This document shows positions 8,777 to 17,390 of a stretch of 64,000 bases of DNA, piece by piece; the first letter of the stretch is position 1; each line of letters starts with the position of its first letter. The stretch is from Salegentibacter flavus. Lineage in GTDB: Bacteria; Bacteroidota; Bacteroidia; Flavobacteriales; Flavobacteriaceae. The notes under the pieces are model-generated. The model was not told where the DNA came from. It searched no databases and saw only the letters and a program-made list of their open reading frames with translations. The stretch spans positions 62,001-126,000 of the forward strand of contig NZ_FOVL01000006.1 in the NCBI RefSeq assembly GCF_900115145.1, written 5' to 3'. A program made the position numbers and the translations under genes.

Positions 8777-9373
8777 ATGAAGTTTGTTGTTTTTTCTCTG
8801 TTTTTGGTCATCTTTGATCTTTGTATAGCCCAGGAGAAGGAGTATTTGGCTGAATTGCAACAACATCGTAAAGCGATTGACTTAAAATTTGCAGATGAAG
8901 AAGAATCTCCACTTGAAGAAAACGATCTTCGGGATTTTAAAAATCTGGATTACTTTGAGGCAGACCCCAAATTCAGGCTAAAGGCAAAATTTGTGAGGAC
9001 TCCAAACACGCCATTATTTGCAATGCCTACCACAACTTTGCGACTTCCGTTATACCGGAAATATGCCGAGATTTACTTCAGCCTTAATGGAAAGAAATAT
9101 AAGTTAGATTGTTACCAGAATCAAGAATTAATTTCAGATCCTGAATATCATGATTATTTATTTCTTCCTTTCACCGATCTCACCAATGGCGAAACCACCT
9201 ACTCCGGCGGACGGTATTTGGACTTAAGGATACCGGAGGGTGATTCCATTATTTTAGATTTTAATAAAACATATAATCCTTACTGTGCTTATAACGGTGA
9301 ATATTCCTGCCCCGTGGTTCCGAATGAAAATCATCTGGAAATCCCTGTTGCTGCCGGGGTTAAAAAGTTTTAA
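8777..9373 (+). CDS. DUF1684 domain secreted protein
   Basis: A 198-residue protein with an N-terminal signal peptide ending near CIAQE. The body matches DUF1684: a conserved Tyr/Asp-rich core with SGGRYLDLRIPEGD (about 143-156), DFNKTYNPYCAYNGEYSCP (about 160-178) and PNENHLEIPV. No reaction is known. It follows the preceding secreted protein by two bases and ends one base before the convergent amt gene. Confidence 0.85.
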   Translation: MKFVVFSLFLVIFDLCIAQEKEYLAELQQHRKAIDLKFADEEESPLEENDLRDFKNLDYFEADPKFRLKAKFVRTPNTPLFAMPTTTLRLPLYRKYAEIYFSLNGKKYKLDCYQNQELISDPEYHDYLFLPFTDLTNGETTYSGGRYLDLRIPEGDSIILDFNKTYNPYCAYNGEYSCPVVPNENHLEIPVAAGVKKF

Positions 9374-10606
9374 TCAACTTTCATTTATTCCCAGACTTGT
9401 ATAGGCTGCTGTTCCGTGCTCATGAGCATCCAAACCTTCGATCTCTTCGATTTCTGTAACCCTTAAGCCAATGCTTTTCTTTAAGCCGAAAAGAATAATG
9501 AATGAAGAAGCTACACAAAACAGACCAACGGCTAAGATTCCTGCAAACTGATTTAATAATTGGGACCAACCTGCCAGTTCTCCGAAAATTCCTACTGCCA
9601 GGGTACCCCAAATTCCGCAAACCAGGTGTACGGATATTGCGCCCACCGGATCGTCCAGTCTTAAACTATCAAGAAATGCCACTGCCAGGACTATCAATAC
9701 TCCGGAAATGAAACCAATAGCGAGGGCATCAATAACCCCCATTAGGTTGGCGCCGGCAGTTATTCCTACTAATCCTCCAAGAACTCCGTTCAGGATCATA
9801 CTCAAGTCGTTGTCACGATATCTAAGGTAGGAGACCACAAAGGCTCCAAGACCTCCGGCAGAAGCAGCAATACAGGTGGTGACCAGCACCAGGGAGGTTG
9901 TGGCAGGATCGGCGGAAAGAACAGAGCCGCCATTAAAACCAAACCAGCCAAACCAAAGTAAAAATACCCCAACTGTAGCTAATGGAATGCTATGGCCGGG
10001 AATCACACTTATCTTCCCTTCTTTAAATTTTCCAATTCTTGCACCTAATAAAGTAATGCTCACCAGGGCTGCCCAGCCTCCCACAGAATGAACCAGGGTT
10101 GAGCCGGCAAAATCGTAAAAACCAAGTTTGTCCAGAAAACCGCCACCCCATTTCCACATTCCGGTTATGGGGTAGATGAAGCCAACATACAATATCGAGA
10201 AGATCAAAAAACTTGAAAGTTTGATTCGTTCAGCTACTGCACCGGAAACAATAGTAGCTGCGGTTGCTGCAAACATTGCCTGAAACAGAAAATCGGTATA
10301 AAAAGTATAAGCACCATCGGCATAATCGGCAGAGAGACCGTTGGAGGGTAAAAGCAAACCAAAATTGGAAAATCCGAACACCGCTCCAGCGAAAGTTTCT
10401 CCCGGGTACATTAAGCTAAAGCCAACAAGGGTGTATGAAAGTATCCCGATTATTAAGATCATAACATTTTTGAAGAGAATATTGATGGTGTTTTTGGCCC
10501 GGGTAAGCCCTATTTCGAGTAGAGAGAAGCCCAGATGCATAATAAATACAAGAGCTATGCAGATCATCATCCACAAGTTGTTGGTGGTAAAAACAGCGTA
10601 GTCCAT
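9374..10606 (-). CDS. amt: ammonium transporter
   Basis: A 410-residue Amt/MEP/Rh channel of the inner membrane that conducts ammonium. About eleven membrane helices are visible. Both pore histidines are present: the first in STLVHSVGGWAAL, the second in ISVHLVCGIWGTLA. The cytoplasmic tail contains LDAHEHGTAAY, the usual Amt C-terminal motif. It lies one base downstream of a PII gene in the same operon, the classic arrangement in which PII plugs Amt when nitrogen is sufficient. Its 3' end abuts the convergent DUF1684 gene. There is no sign of a fused sensor domain. Confidence 0.95.
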   Translation of the reverse strand: MDYAVFTTNNLWMMICIALVFIMHLGFSLLEIGLTRAKNTINILFKNVMILIIGILSYTLVGFSLMYPGETFAGAVFGFSNFGLLLPSNGLSADYADGAYTFYTDFLFQAMFAATAATIVSGAVAERIKLSSFLIFSILYVGFIYPITGMWKWGGGFLDKLGFYDFAGSTLVHSVGGWAALVSITLLGARIGKFKEGKISVIPGHSIPLATVGVFLLWFGWFGFNGGSVLSADPATTSLVLVTTCIAASAGGLGAFVVSYLRYRDNDLSMILNGVLGGLVGITAGANLMGVIDALAIGFISGVLIVLAVAFLDSLRLDDPVGAISVHLVCGIWGTLAVGIFGELAGWSQLLNQFAGILAVGLFCVASSFIILFGLKKSIGLRVTEIEEIEGLDAHEHGTAAYTSLGINES

Positions 10607-10607
10607 G

Positions 10608-10946
10608 CTAATTAAGAGATTTTATTCCGGTTTCCCTGGTTCGTATTCTATAAACTTCTTCGACCGTGGAAATAAATATTTTCCCATCGCCCACATTCCC
10701 GGTATAAGCGGTTTCTAAAAGAATATTGATCGCTGCTTCGGTAAAATCCTCGCTAACGACCATAGAAAGCATACGTCTTTGAATATCGCTGGTACTATAG
10801 GCAACCCCGCGGTAAACCTTCCCGTGTTTTTCATTTCCAACTCCGGTGACATCCCAGTAGGTAAAGAAGTTCACATCAATTTGTTGAAGGGCATTCTTAA
10901 CCTCCTCGAATTTCGATTTTCGGATTATTGCTTCAATCTTTTTCAT
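10608..10946 (-). CDS. glnK: nitrogen regulatory protein PII
   Basis: A 112-residue PII signal protein. I use the ATG at 10946 (MKKIEAIIRKSKFEEV), the usual PII start, instead of the 126-residue frame. The T-loop region reads VYRGVAYSTSD and keeps the Tyr that is uridylylated in proteobacteria, although surrounding T-loop residues differ from the enteric form. The C-terminal GDGKIFISTVEEVYRIRT motif for ATP/2-oxoglutarate binding is intact. It is the first gene of an operon with amt and should gate that channel. The symbol glnK is used because of the linkage. Confidence 0.93.
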   Translation of the reverse strand: MKKIEAIIRKSKFEEVKNALQQIDVNFFTYWDVTGVGNEKHGKVYRGVAYSTSDIQRRMLSMVVSEDFTEAAINILLETAYTGNVGDGKIFISTVEEVYRIRTRETGIKSLN

Positions 10947-11060
10947 ATGTGTTTTTATTGTCTTTTGATGTTCATAGGTAATTCTCATATCGGTAATCGC
11001 CCTTATGTTGAATTCCGGTTATGTCTATTTAGTATGTTCAAATCGACTGTTGATTTGATC

Positions 11061-11068
11061 CAAAAGTA
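11061..11068 (-). promoter_or_regulatory. -7 promoter element upstream of glnK-amt
   Basis: TACTTTTG on the minus strand, exact TAnnTTTG, giving a leader of about 110 bases before the PII start. Confidence 0.45.
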
Positions 11069-11093
11069 TAAAATAATTCTTCAGAAGAATAAA

Positions 11094-11156
11094 AATTAGG
11101 GGTGTGATGCTAATTTTTATTAAAATATAGAAAACAACCCCTATAAAATTAGGGGT
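11094..11156. promoter_or_regulatory. AATTAGGGGT direct repeat with palindromic copy upstream of glnK-amt
   Basis: AATTAGGGGT occurs at 11094-11103 and again at 11147-11156. The second copy forms an inverted repeat with ACCCCTA at 11137-11143 over a six-base spacer. The block sits just upstream of the glnK -7 box and could be an operator. The 53-base spacing is about five helical turns. Confidence 0.4.
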
Positions 11157-11207
11157 AACATAAATATAGGTGCGTTTTTTATGGAATTCGTATGTGGAAT
11201 TCGGGGG

Positions 11208-11582
11208 TTATAACGATTTAGAGAAGAAAAGACCTAAACCTATAGCAAGAATTCCCAGGATAATACTACCCAGAGTATAAATTAGAAAATGAAGATAATC
11301 TCCCGACTTTAGAAGGCTTTGATTTTCAAAAGCAAAAGTGGAAAAAGTGGTGAAGCCTCCACAAAACCCTACAGCAAGTGCAAGATTGATATTTGAATTC
11401 AGGGCATTGTTCTTTATGGCCCAGCCGAGAATAATTCCCAGTAGCAAGCTTCCCAGTATATTAACCGTAAGGGTGCCATATGGAATATTGAAATGAGCTT
11501 TGTTAAGGTATTTGGTTACCAGAAATCTTAAAGCGCTGCCAAGGCCACCTCCTAAAAATACAAGAATAATTTGTTTAGTCAT
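11208..11582 (-). CDS. crcB: fluoride channel CrcB/Fluc
   Basis: A 124-residue, four-helix membrane protein of the Fluc family, which exports fluoride as an antiparallel dimer. Family signatures are all present: GGGLGSALRFL near the start, YGTLTVNILGSLLLG with the channel-lining Asn, and GFCGGFTTFSTFAFE with the Phe/Ser/Thr residues of the fluoride pathway. There is one gene copy, so it should be a homodimer. It lies 5 bases downstream of the SRPBCC gene and may be co-transcribed. No fluoride riboswitch is recognisable upstream. Confidence 0.93.
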   Translation of the reverse strand: MTKQIILVFLGGGLGSALRFLVTKYLNKAHFNIPYGTLTVNILGSLLLGIILGWAIKNNALNSNINLALAVGFCGGFTTFSTFAFENQSLLKSGDYLHFLIYTLGSIILGILAIGLGLFFSKSL

Positions 11583-11587
11583 TAAAA

Positions 11588-12619
11588 CTATTTAATAGGA
11601 AAATGAATTTGGGTAACCCAGTCTGCCGGGTTTGAGCTACTTTTAGGCCCGGTGATATAGACTTCAAAAACATCTTCTTCTTCATTTAATTCCAGGCTGT
11701 GCTCTTCAATATAATCGTAAGCAGTATTCCAGGCATCCGGGAGGTTTTTATAATCACCCTTAAGGGTTGCTCTTAAAACTTTTTGGTTTGGAAGGTTGCC
11801 GTTAAGTACCCGGCTATTGTTTGGCGTTACCACCTGACTCGGTGTAAAGATCCCTGCTGAAAAAATTGCTGTGCCAGCATTTTCATCCCTTTCATTATAA
11901 AGGGTAAAAGGTTTCCCGCTTATTTCTATATTATTTTCTTCCATATAGGTTCTTACATCTGCGATCATTTTTTGTACCCGCTGATTAACCTGGGAAGTTT
12001 TGGTGGCTGTAGTGGTGTACATATAATAGCCACCTCCGTGCTGTATCACTCCATCTATATTGATGGTAAACTTTTCCATCTTCTTTATCACTGAATTTTC
12101 CAGGTTTTCCAGGCCTTTTCTAAACATTGGCCGCATCATTTCACTTAAGGTTTCCGACTGGAAACTGAAAGCGAGTTTTTCCATGAAACTCTGGGTGCCT
12201 TTCATACCCCAGGTAACTTTAGTGCTATCTTCCATTTGGTTGAATTCCCAGTAAATATCACTGGTGGAAGTGCCAAAGGGCGTGTCAAAGTTTATTTCCT
12301 GGTCAATGCTGGAAAAAGGTTTAGCGTCCAGGGTTTTAATCTTTCCATCTCCCATACTTTCACTTTTCCAGGAATAACCGGCATCTTTACCACGGGTTTT
12401 TTCATCATATTCAACAACCATATCATCTGTTTCCAGAGACCAGGGTTCCCAATTTTTCCAGTTATGGTATTCATTCACTTCATTAAAAATCACTTCAACC
12501 GGAGCCGGAATTATTCGGGTTTCTTCAATGTGATATTCCCCGTCTTTGGTTGCGATATAAATTGAACCGGCAATTACAATAATCAGAAGTAAAAAGAGAA
12601 GGTATTTAATTATTTTCAT
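11588..12619 (-). CDS. SRPBCC + GyrI-like effector-binding protein, membrane-anchored
   Basis: A 343-residue protein with three parts. An N-terminal hydrophobic helix (about 5-22) probably anchors it. Residues about 32-190 form a SRPBCC/START-like ligand-binding fold (PAPVEVIFNEVNEYHNW). Residues about 200-343 resemble the GyrI/AraC effector-binding domain (KVLRATLKGDYKNLPDAW, then FEVYITGP). This two-domain combination is common in Bacteroidota but unassigned. There is no DNA-binding domain, so it is not itself a regulator. crcB follows closely on the same strand. Confidence 0.8.
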   Translation of the reverse strand: MKIIKYLLFLLLIIVIAGSIYIATKDGEYHIEETRIIPAPVEVIFNEVNEYHNWKNWEPWSLETDDMVVEYDEKTRGKDAGYSWKSESMGDGKIKTLDAKPFSSIDQEINFDTPFGTSTSDIYWEFNQMEDSTKVTWGMKGTQSFMEKLAFSFQSETLSEMMRPMFRKGLENLENSVIKKMEKFTINIDGVIQHGGGYYMYTTTATKTSQVNQRVQKMIADVRTYMEENNIEISGKPFTLYNERDENAGTAIFSAGIFTPSQVVTPNNSRVLNGNLPNQKVLRATLKGDYKNLPDAWNTAYDYIEEHSLELNEEEDVFEVYITGPKSSSNPADWVTQIHFPIK

Positions 12620-12689
12620 TTTGGCAATGGTTGATTATACTGCTAATATAAAGAATTTAACAAACCAATATTGCCTATTCCCGGTTAGA

Positions 12690-12878
12690 TTAATGACCAA
12701 GCCATGATTTCAGGAAAAAAAGAAGAATTATGAAAGCAATAAAACCAATTAATACGTAAATACTACCTTTATAATACTTTTTGTGCAGCTTGGTATCTTT
12801 CCGGTAGGAGAAAATAATTATTGCAACAAATGCAATAAGAAAAAGGGCCGCAAATACTAATTGTCCGGTGCTAAACAT
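12690..12878 (-). CDS. small two-helix membrane protein
   Basis: A 62-residue peptide with two hydrophobic segments (about 5-23 and 41-57) separated by a basic loop (YRKDTKLHKKYYKG). No family is recognised. An exact TAnnTTTG box (12895-12902) lies 16 bases before the ATG, which supports it as an expressed gene. Confidence 0.65.
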   Translation of the reverse strand: MFSTGQLVFAALFLIAFVAIIIFSYRKDTKLHKKYYKGSIYVLIGFIAFIILLFFLKSWLGH

Positions 12879-12894
12879 TCTGAATAATTTGTGG

Positions 12895-12902
12895 CAAAGT
12901 TA
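12895..12902 (-). promoter_or_regulatory. -7 promoter element for the 62-aa membrane protein
   Basis: TAACTTTG on the minus strand, exact TAnnTTTG, 16 bases before the start at 12878. Confidence 0.6.
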
Positions 12903-13026
12903 CATTTTTATAGTTTTATCTTCTCTAATTATTGCGGAACAAAAAGAAAACTAATAAATTATAAAAGCCAGGATTAGCTCTTATTCATAGTTCTTCGAAA
13001 GCTTGTGCTAATTTTAAAAGAAAAAT

Positions 13027-14034
13027 ATGAAATACACTCTTTATATCTTATTGTGTTTGTTGAGTTTTTCTGCTTGTAAAGAAAAATCTAAAGAAGAGTC
13101 AAAGACCAGAAAAACTAAAAGCAGTGCTGTAAAAAAATCTTCCAAACAGTATAATTCAGCCGATTTTCAGCTCGTATTTGAATATCCTGTGAATTATGAA
13201 GTTAGGGAAGACAGCCTTGCAGGTCAGACTCCCGTGATAAATGTATTCAGAAAAAATAACCCTGGGGTGCCTCCATTTGGAATTCACGAGGATTTCGAAA
13301 ATGTCTATATTTCATTTTTACCTGACGGATTTGGAGTAGACGGGCCTGCAGGAGCTCAAAAATCTATCGAGGAATTCGGCAATCCACTGCCTCTTTCTTT
13401 TGAAGTTGATGAAAAGAAATCCCGGGTTTATCTTTTGAATAGTGGAGAGGTTTGGGGTTTTCACCTCAGGTTTGCGACCCCTCCTGAAAGCTGGAGTGAA
13501 TTTGGCGGTATATTTATCAGGTATAAAGTGCGGGACTTCAAAGCCAGATGTAAATCCTCCAGGGATATGGAAATACCTATGGAAGAATGCGATCCCCTAA
13601 CAGGGGATAAGATTTTATATTTTGGTGAAGTGGATGGAAAATCTAAAAAGGAGATCGACGAAATCCTTAAGAGTCTTTGGTTCTCCCGAGAAAATTATGA
13701 TCGTAAGAATATTTCTGATTTAATCAGGCTTGATAAGCCGGTTGAAGGAAAAACCATAGACTCTCCTCTCCAGATTAAAGGAGAAGCCCGCGGAAACTGG
13801 TTTTTTGAAGCCACAGCTCCAGTGGAATTGCTTGATGGTAATTTTCAATCTCTTGGCGCAAGCTACATAGAAGTTGCGAACGCTGATTGGATGACCGAAG
13901 ATTTTGTAGACTTTCAAGGCAGTATTGATTTCAAAAAGCCAGATACCGAAAAGGGATATTTGTTGCTTAAAAAAAACAATGCTTCAGGAAAGCCCGAACT
14001 GGACCAGATTCTAAGGATCCCAGTTAAATTTTAA
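13027..14034 (+). CDS. lipoprotein with C-terminal Gmad2-type immunoglobulin-like domain
   Basis: A 335-residue lipoprotein (lipobox LLSFSACKE, mature Cys at about 17), followed by a low-complexity Lys/Ser linker to about residue 40. The central region (about 45-230) is not recognised. Residues about 235-335 look like the Gmad2 domain: LDKPVEGKTIDSPLQIKGEA, then WFFEATAPVELLDG and later GYLLLKKNNASGKPE. Gmad2 is an Ig-like domain seen on surface and spore proteins. Its gene ends one base before the convergent aminotransferase gene. Likely an envelope protein; role unknown. Confidence 0.75.
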   Translation: MKYTLYILLCLLSFSACKEKSKEESKTRKTKSSAVKKSSKQYNSADFQLVFEYPVNYEVREDSLAGQTPVINVFRKNNPGVPPFGIHEDFENVYISFLPDGFGVDGPAGAQKSIEEFGNPLPLSFEVDEKKSRVYLLNSGEVWGFHLRFATPPESWSEFGGIFIRYKVRDFKARCKSSRDMEIPMEECDPLTGDKILYFGEVDGKSKKEIDEILKSLWFSRENYDRKNISDLIRLDKPVEGKTIDSPLQIKGEARGNWFFEATAPVELLDGNFQSLGASYIEVANADWMTEDFVDFQGSIDFKKPDTEKGYLLLKKNNASGKPELDQILRIPVKF

Positions 14035-14035
14035 A

Positions 14036-15106
14036 CTACTGTTTTACCTCGTATCTCCAGCCGTATCTATCTTCGGCCTGGTTATACTGGATTTTCATCA
14101 GTTTGTCTTTAAAGAAACTAGCGTAGGTATCCTCTAATTTTGGAAGCTCAAATTTTTCACCCTTGTGACCAAAGCCAACAATTGGGTTGATCACTGCTGC
14201 TGTGCCGGCACCAAACATTTCTTTTAATTCTCCCTTTCTGGCAGCTTCAACGATCTCTTTCACGCTTACCTTTCTCACTTCAACAGGAATATTGAATTCT
14301 TCGGCAAGTGTAATAATGCTCTTTCGGGTAACCCCATCCAGAATCCTGTCGCTGGTAGGAGCAGTGAGCAATTTATCTCCAACCCTGAAGAAAATATTCA
14401 TAGTTCCCGCTTCTTCCAAGTATTCGTGCGTATTAGCATCGGTCCAAACTATCTGCTGAAAACCTTCCTCTTTTGCAAGGTTTGTAGGATGGAACTGCGC
14501 AGCATAGTTTCCGGCAGCTTTGGCATATCCTACGCCGCCATCGGCAGCACGGCTAAAGGTTTCTGAAAATTTCACTCTTACCTCGCCGCTGTAATAAGCC
14601 TGGGCGGGTGAGCAAATAATCATAAATTTATATTTGGTAGATGGTGCGGCAGAAACACATTCTTCGGTAGCGATTACAAATGGACGGATATAAAGTGAGT
14701 TGCCGAAACCTTTCTGAATCCATTCCTTATCTATTTTTAATAATTCCTCAAGACCATTGAAGAAATAATCCTTCGGGAATTCTGGAATGGCAAGCCTTGC
14801 GCCAGATACATTTATACGTTTAAAGTTTTCTTCCGGCCTGAAAAGCCAGATCTTATCATCTTCATCCTTAAAGGCTTTCATTCCTTCGAAAACCGCCTGT
14901 CCATAATGAAAAACCTTCGCCGATGGCATAAGCTCTATGGGGCCATAGGGTTTGATTTTTGGGGTCTTCCACTTTCCATTTTCATAATCACACTCCAGCA
15001 TATGATCGGTGAATATTTCACCAAATACGAGCTTGTCCAGCTTAGTTTGATCAAGTTTAGAGGTAGTAGATTTTATAATTTCGAGAGAGGAAGTGTCGGT
15101 TTTCAT
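14036..15106 (-). CDS. ilvE: branched-chain amino acid aminotransferase
   Basis: A 356-residue class IV PLP enzyme that transfers the amino group of Leu, Ile and Val to 2-oxoglutarate and back. The catalytic Lys lies in GYAKAAGNYAAQ and the C-terminal phosphate-binding region contains GAGTAAVINPI. Length and domains fit the BCAT II group. I start at the ATG at 15106 (MKTDTSSLEI), since an exact TAnnTTTG promoter covers 15125-15132 and would lie across the upstream candidate start at 15127. Single-gene unit, no leader peptide or attenuator seen. Confidence 0.93.
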   Translation of the reverse strand: MKTDTSSLEIIKSTTSKLDQTKLDKLVFGEIFTDHMLECDYENGKWKTPKIKPYGPIELMPSAKVFHYGQAVFEGMKAFKDEDDKIWLFRPEENFKRINVSGARLAIPEFPKDYFFNGLEELLKIDKEWIQKGFGNSLYIRPFVIATEECVSAAPSTKYKFMIICSPAQAYYSGEVRVKFSETFSRAADGGVGYAKAAGNYAAQFHPTNLAKEEGFQQIVWTDANTHEYLEEAGTMNIFFRVGDKLLTAPTSDRILDGVTRKSIITLAEEFNIPVEVRKVSVKEIVEAARKGELKEMFGAGTAAVINPIVGFGHKGEKFELPKLEDTYASFFKDKLMKIQYNQAEDRYGWRYEVKQ

Positions 15107-15124
15107 TGATTTAAATTTAGTTAA

Positions 15125-15132
15125 CAAATTTA
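15125..15132 (-). promoter_or_regulatory. -7 promoter element that fixes the ilvE start
   Basis: TAAATTTG on the minus strand, exact TAnnTTTG. It overlaps an upstream in-frame ATG at 15127, which therefore cannot be the translated start. Confidence 0.65.
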
Positions 15133-15207
15133 CCGAAATATTGGCAGAATAAAAATCAAAAGTTTTGGTAAATTAGTTTTTTACTAATTCACTTAAGCTT
15201 ATCGATA

Positions 15208-15690
15208 ATGAATAAAGTATTTACTGTAATCACCTTATTTTTGACCTTGTTTTGCTGGAATGTGAATTTTGGTCAAAATTCTGAAGGTGTTTCTTATTCA
15301 TCTTACGGAGAGAAAATTTCTCCTGAAAAGCCGTTTGAACCCCTGGCAGCGAAAAGTCAGTTTGACTTACTGAAAGTTGGGGATACTTTAGATCTTAAGT
15401 TTTCTACAAGAGTAAAAAGCGTATGCAAGATGAAGGGTTGCTGGATGATCCTGGATCTGCCCGGGGAAGAAGTACGTGTTACCTTTAAGGATTACGGTTT
15501 TTTTGTTCCGAAAGATATTGAAGACAGGGAAGTGATAGTTGCCGGAAAGGCATATCTGGAAGAAATTTCAGTGGAAGATCAAAAACATTATGCCGGGGAT
15601 GAGGGAAAAACTGAAGAAGAAATAGCACTTATCAATGAGCCCGTTTTAACCAGGTCCTTCCTGGCGCACGGGGTTTTGTTAAAAGAATAA
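15208..15690 (+). CDS. DUF4920 domain secreted protein
   Basis: A 160-residue protein with a signal peptide ending near NFGQN. The remainder is DUF4920, with SVCKMKGCWMILDLPGEEVRV (two conserved Cys, quoted only in part) near residues 71-90 and a C-terminal LAHGVLLKE. The CxxxGC pair suggests metal or redox chemistry but no function is established. It is followed after one base by the TTG start of mnmD, so the two are translationally close and probably share a transcript. Confidence 0.85.
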   Translation: MNKVFTVITLFLTLFCWNVNFGQNSEGVSYSSYGEKISPEKPFEPLAAKSQFDLLKVGDTLDLKFSTRVKSVCKMKGCWMILDLPGEEVRVTFKDYGFFVPKDIEDREVIVAGKAYLEEISVEDQKHYAGDEGKTEEEIALINEPVLTRSFLAHGVLLKE

Positions 15691-15691
15691 T

Positions 15692-16366
15692 TTGGAAAGA
15701 AAGATAATAAAGACCGCCGATGGGTCTGTAACAATTCATTTACCCGAATGGGATGAACAATACCATTCTAAACACGGCGCGGTACAGGAAGCCCAACATG
15801 TTTTTATTAAAATGGGTTTGCATCATTTCTTAAAGCAAAGCCCAAAACCTCAAATTTCCATATTGGAAATAGGTTTTGGTACCGGGCTTAACGCTTTTAT
15901 CACTTTTCTGGAAGCTCAGAATTTGCCTCTGCAATTTGACTATACCGGGGTGGAAGCTTATCCTGTCACTTCTGAAGAAATTGCAGCCTTGAATTATGCT
16001 GAAATGCTTTCAGCTGGAAGTCAGGATTGGGCATTACAGAAGATGCATAATTGCCCCTGGGGACAACCGGTAGAAATAAGCGATAACTTTAAATTAAAAA
16101 AACTTCAGAAGAAATTTGATGAGATCACCATAAAAGATGAGTTTGAAATTATTTATTTTGATGCTTTTGGGGCCAGGGTGCAGCCTGAACTCTGGACCGA
16201 GGAGATTTTTGAAATCATGTATTCTGCTCTAAAAGAGGGAGGAATCCTAGTCACTTATTCGGCAAAAGGTAGTGTTAGACGTGCTCTGCAAAAGGTAGGT
16301 TTCATCGTTGAAAGACTTCCCGGCCCGCCTGGAAAAAGGGAAATGTTAAGAGCAACAAAAAATTGA
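15692..16366 (+). CDS. mnmD: tRNA 5-methylaminomethyl-2-thiouridine methyltransferase MnmD
   Basis: A 224-residue SAM-dependent methyltransferase of the MnmC N-domain (MnmD, DUF752) type, completing mnm5s2U at the wobble position of tRNAs. The SAM motif is ILEIGFGTGLNAF (about 53-65) and IIYFDAFGARVQPELWTEEIF (about 148) is the family signature. It lacks the FAD oxidase half of MnmC, as is normal in Bacteroidota. The start is a TTG immediately after the DUF4920 stop; the next in-frame ATG (MGLHHF) would remove conserved N-terminal sequence, so TTG is preferred. Confidence 0.9.
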   Translation: MERKIIKTADGSVTIHLPEWDEQYHSKHGAVQEAQHVFIKMGLHHFLKQSPKPQISILEIGFGTGLNAFITFLEAQNLPLQFDYTGVEAYPVTSEEIAALNYAEMLSAGSQDWALQKMHNCPWGQPVEISDNFKLKKLQKKFDEITIKDEFEIIYFDAFGARVQPELWTEEIFEIMYSALKEGGILVTYSAKGSVRRALQKVGFIVERLPGPPGKREMLRATKN

Positions 16367-16437
16367 AATGTTATCTTGTTAAACCTCTAATAAAATCTTG
16401 GGGTAGCCCGTGGCAAGTGCTTATCTTGTAAAGAAAA

Positions 16438-17343
16438 ATGCGTGTATTAATTACCGGAGCTACCGGCCTTATTGGAACAAAGATTACCCAGCTATGCCAG
16501 GAAAAAGGTATTAAGGTAAATTATCTTACTACCACCAAAGATAAAATTGAATCCAACCCCGATTATCAAGGATTTTACTGGAACCCGGAAAAAGATGAAG
16601 TAGACCCTGAGGCTTTTAAAGGCGTAAGTACTATTATTAATCTTGTTGGAGAAAATATTGCTAAGAGATGGACGCAGGAGCAAAAAGATAAAATTTTAAG
16701 TAGCCGGGTAGATACAGCGGCACTGCTGTATAAAACGCTTCAGAATAACAATCATCATATCACCCATTTTATTTCTGCCAGCGCAATTGGGATTTATCCC
16801 AGCTCTCTGGAAAAACTCTATACCGAAGATAATGAGGCTGTAGATGATTCCTTTGTCGGGGAGGTTGTTGTTCAATGGGAGGAAGCTGCCGATAGTTTTG
16901 GTGATCTGGGAATGGATGTTGCCAAAATACGGATAGGCCTTGTTTTAGCCCGGGAGGGCGGTTTATTGGAGAAACTAAAGGAGCCTGTGAATTTTAACGT
17001 GGGCTCTCCGCTTGGCAGTGGCAATCAGTGGCAATCCTGGATACATATAAATGATGTGGCGGGAATTTTTATGCATACCCTGGAAAATAAACTGGAAGGA
17101 ACCTTTAATGCTGTGGCTCCCAATCCCGTGACCAATAAGGAACTGGTGAACGAAGTCGCCTCGAAAATGGGGAAATCGGTATGGTTGCCTAATGTGCCGG
17201 CTTTTGCCATTAAAGCAGTGCTGGGTGAAATGTCACGGCTTGTGCTATCCAGCCAGTTGGTAAGCAGCGATAAAATAGAGCAGACGGGCTATAGTTTTGA
17301 ATACACCAATTTAGCGAAAGCCCTGGAAGATCTTATGCAATAA
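16438..17343 (+). CDS. TIGR01777 family epimerase / SDR39U1-like protein
   Basis: A 301-residue atypical short-chain dehydrogenase. The N-terminal Rossmann motif GATGLIG (7-13) is intact, followed by the family segments STIINLVGENIAKRW (about 66-80) and SASAIGIYP (about 112). The C-terminal DUF1731 domain includes VNEVASKMGKSVWLPNVPAF. The substrate of this family is unknown in bacteria, although it is often near cell-division or DNA-damage genes. Stand-alone gene with a strong terminator directly after its stop. Confidence 0.9.
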   Translation: MRVLITGATGLIGTKITQLCQEKGIKVNYLTTTKDKIESNPDYQGFYWNPEKDEVDPEAFKGVSTIINLVGENIAKRWTQEQKDKILSSRVDTAALLYKTLQNNNHHITHFISASAIGIYPSSLEKLYTEDNEAVDDSFVGEVVVQWEEAADSFGDLGMDVAKIRIGLVLAREGGLLEKLKEPVNFNVGSPLGSGNQWQSWIHINDVAGIFMHTLENKLEGTFNAVAPNPVTNKELVNEVASKMGKSVWLPNVPAFAIKAVLGEMSRLVLSSQLVSSDKIEQTGYSFEYTNLAKALEDLMQ

Positions 17344-17369
17344 AAAAGTCACTAAACCTAGTGACTTTT
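17344..17369. terminator. bidirectional terminator between TIGR01777 and YceI genes
   Basis: AAAAGTCACTA (17344-17354) pairs perfectly with TAGTGACTTTT (17359-17369) over the loop AACC. T-rich ends on both strands serve the two convergent genes. Confidence 0.8.
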
Positions 17370-17390
17370 CTATTGGTATTAATGGTGATT

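Noticed and set aside
11101-11207. Fluoride riboswitch upstream of crcB
   Set aside because: This region is downstream of crcB (which is on the minus strand), and no riboswitch core was found upstream of it either.
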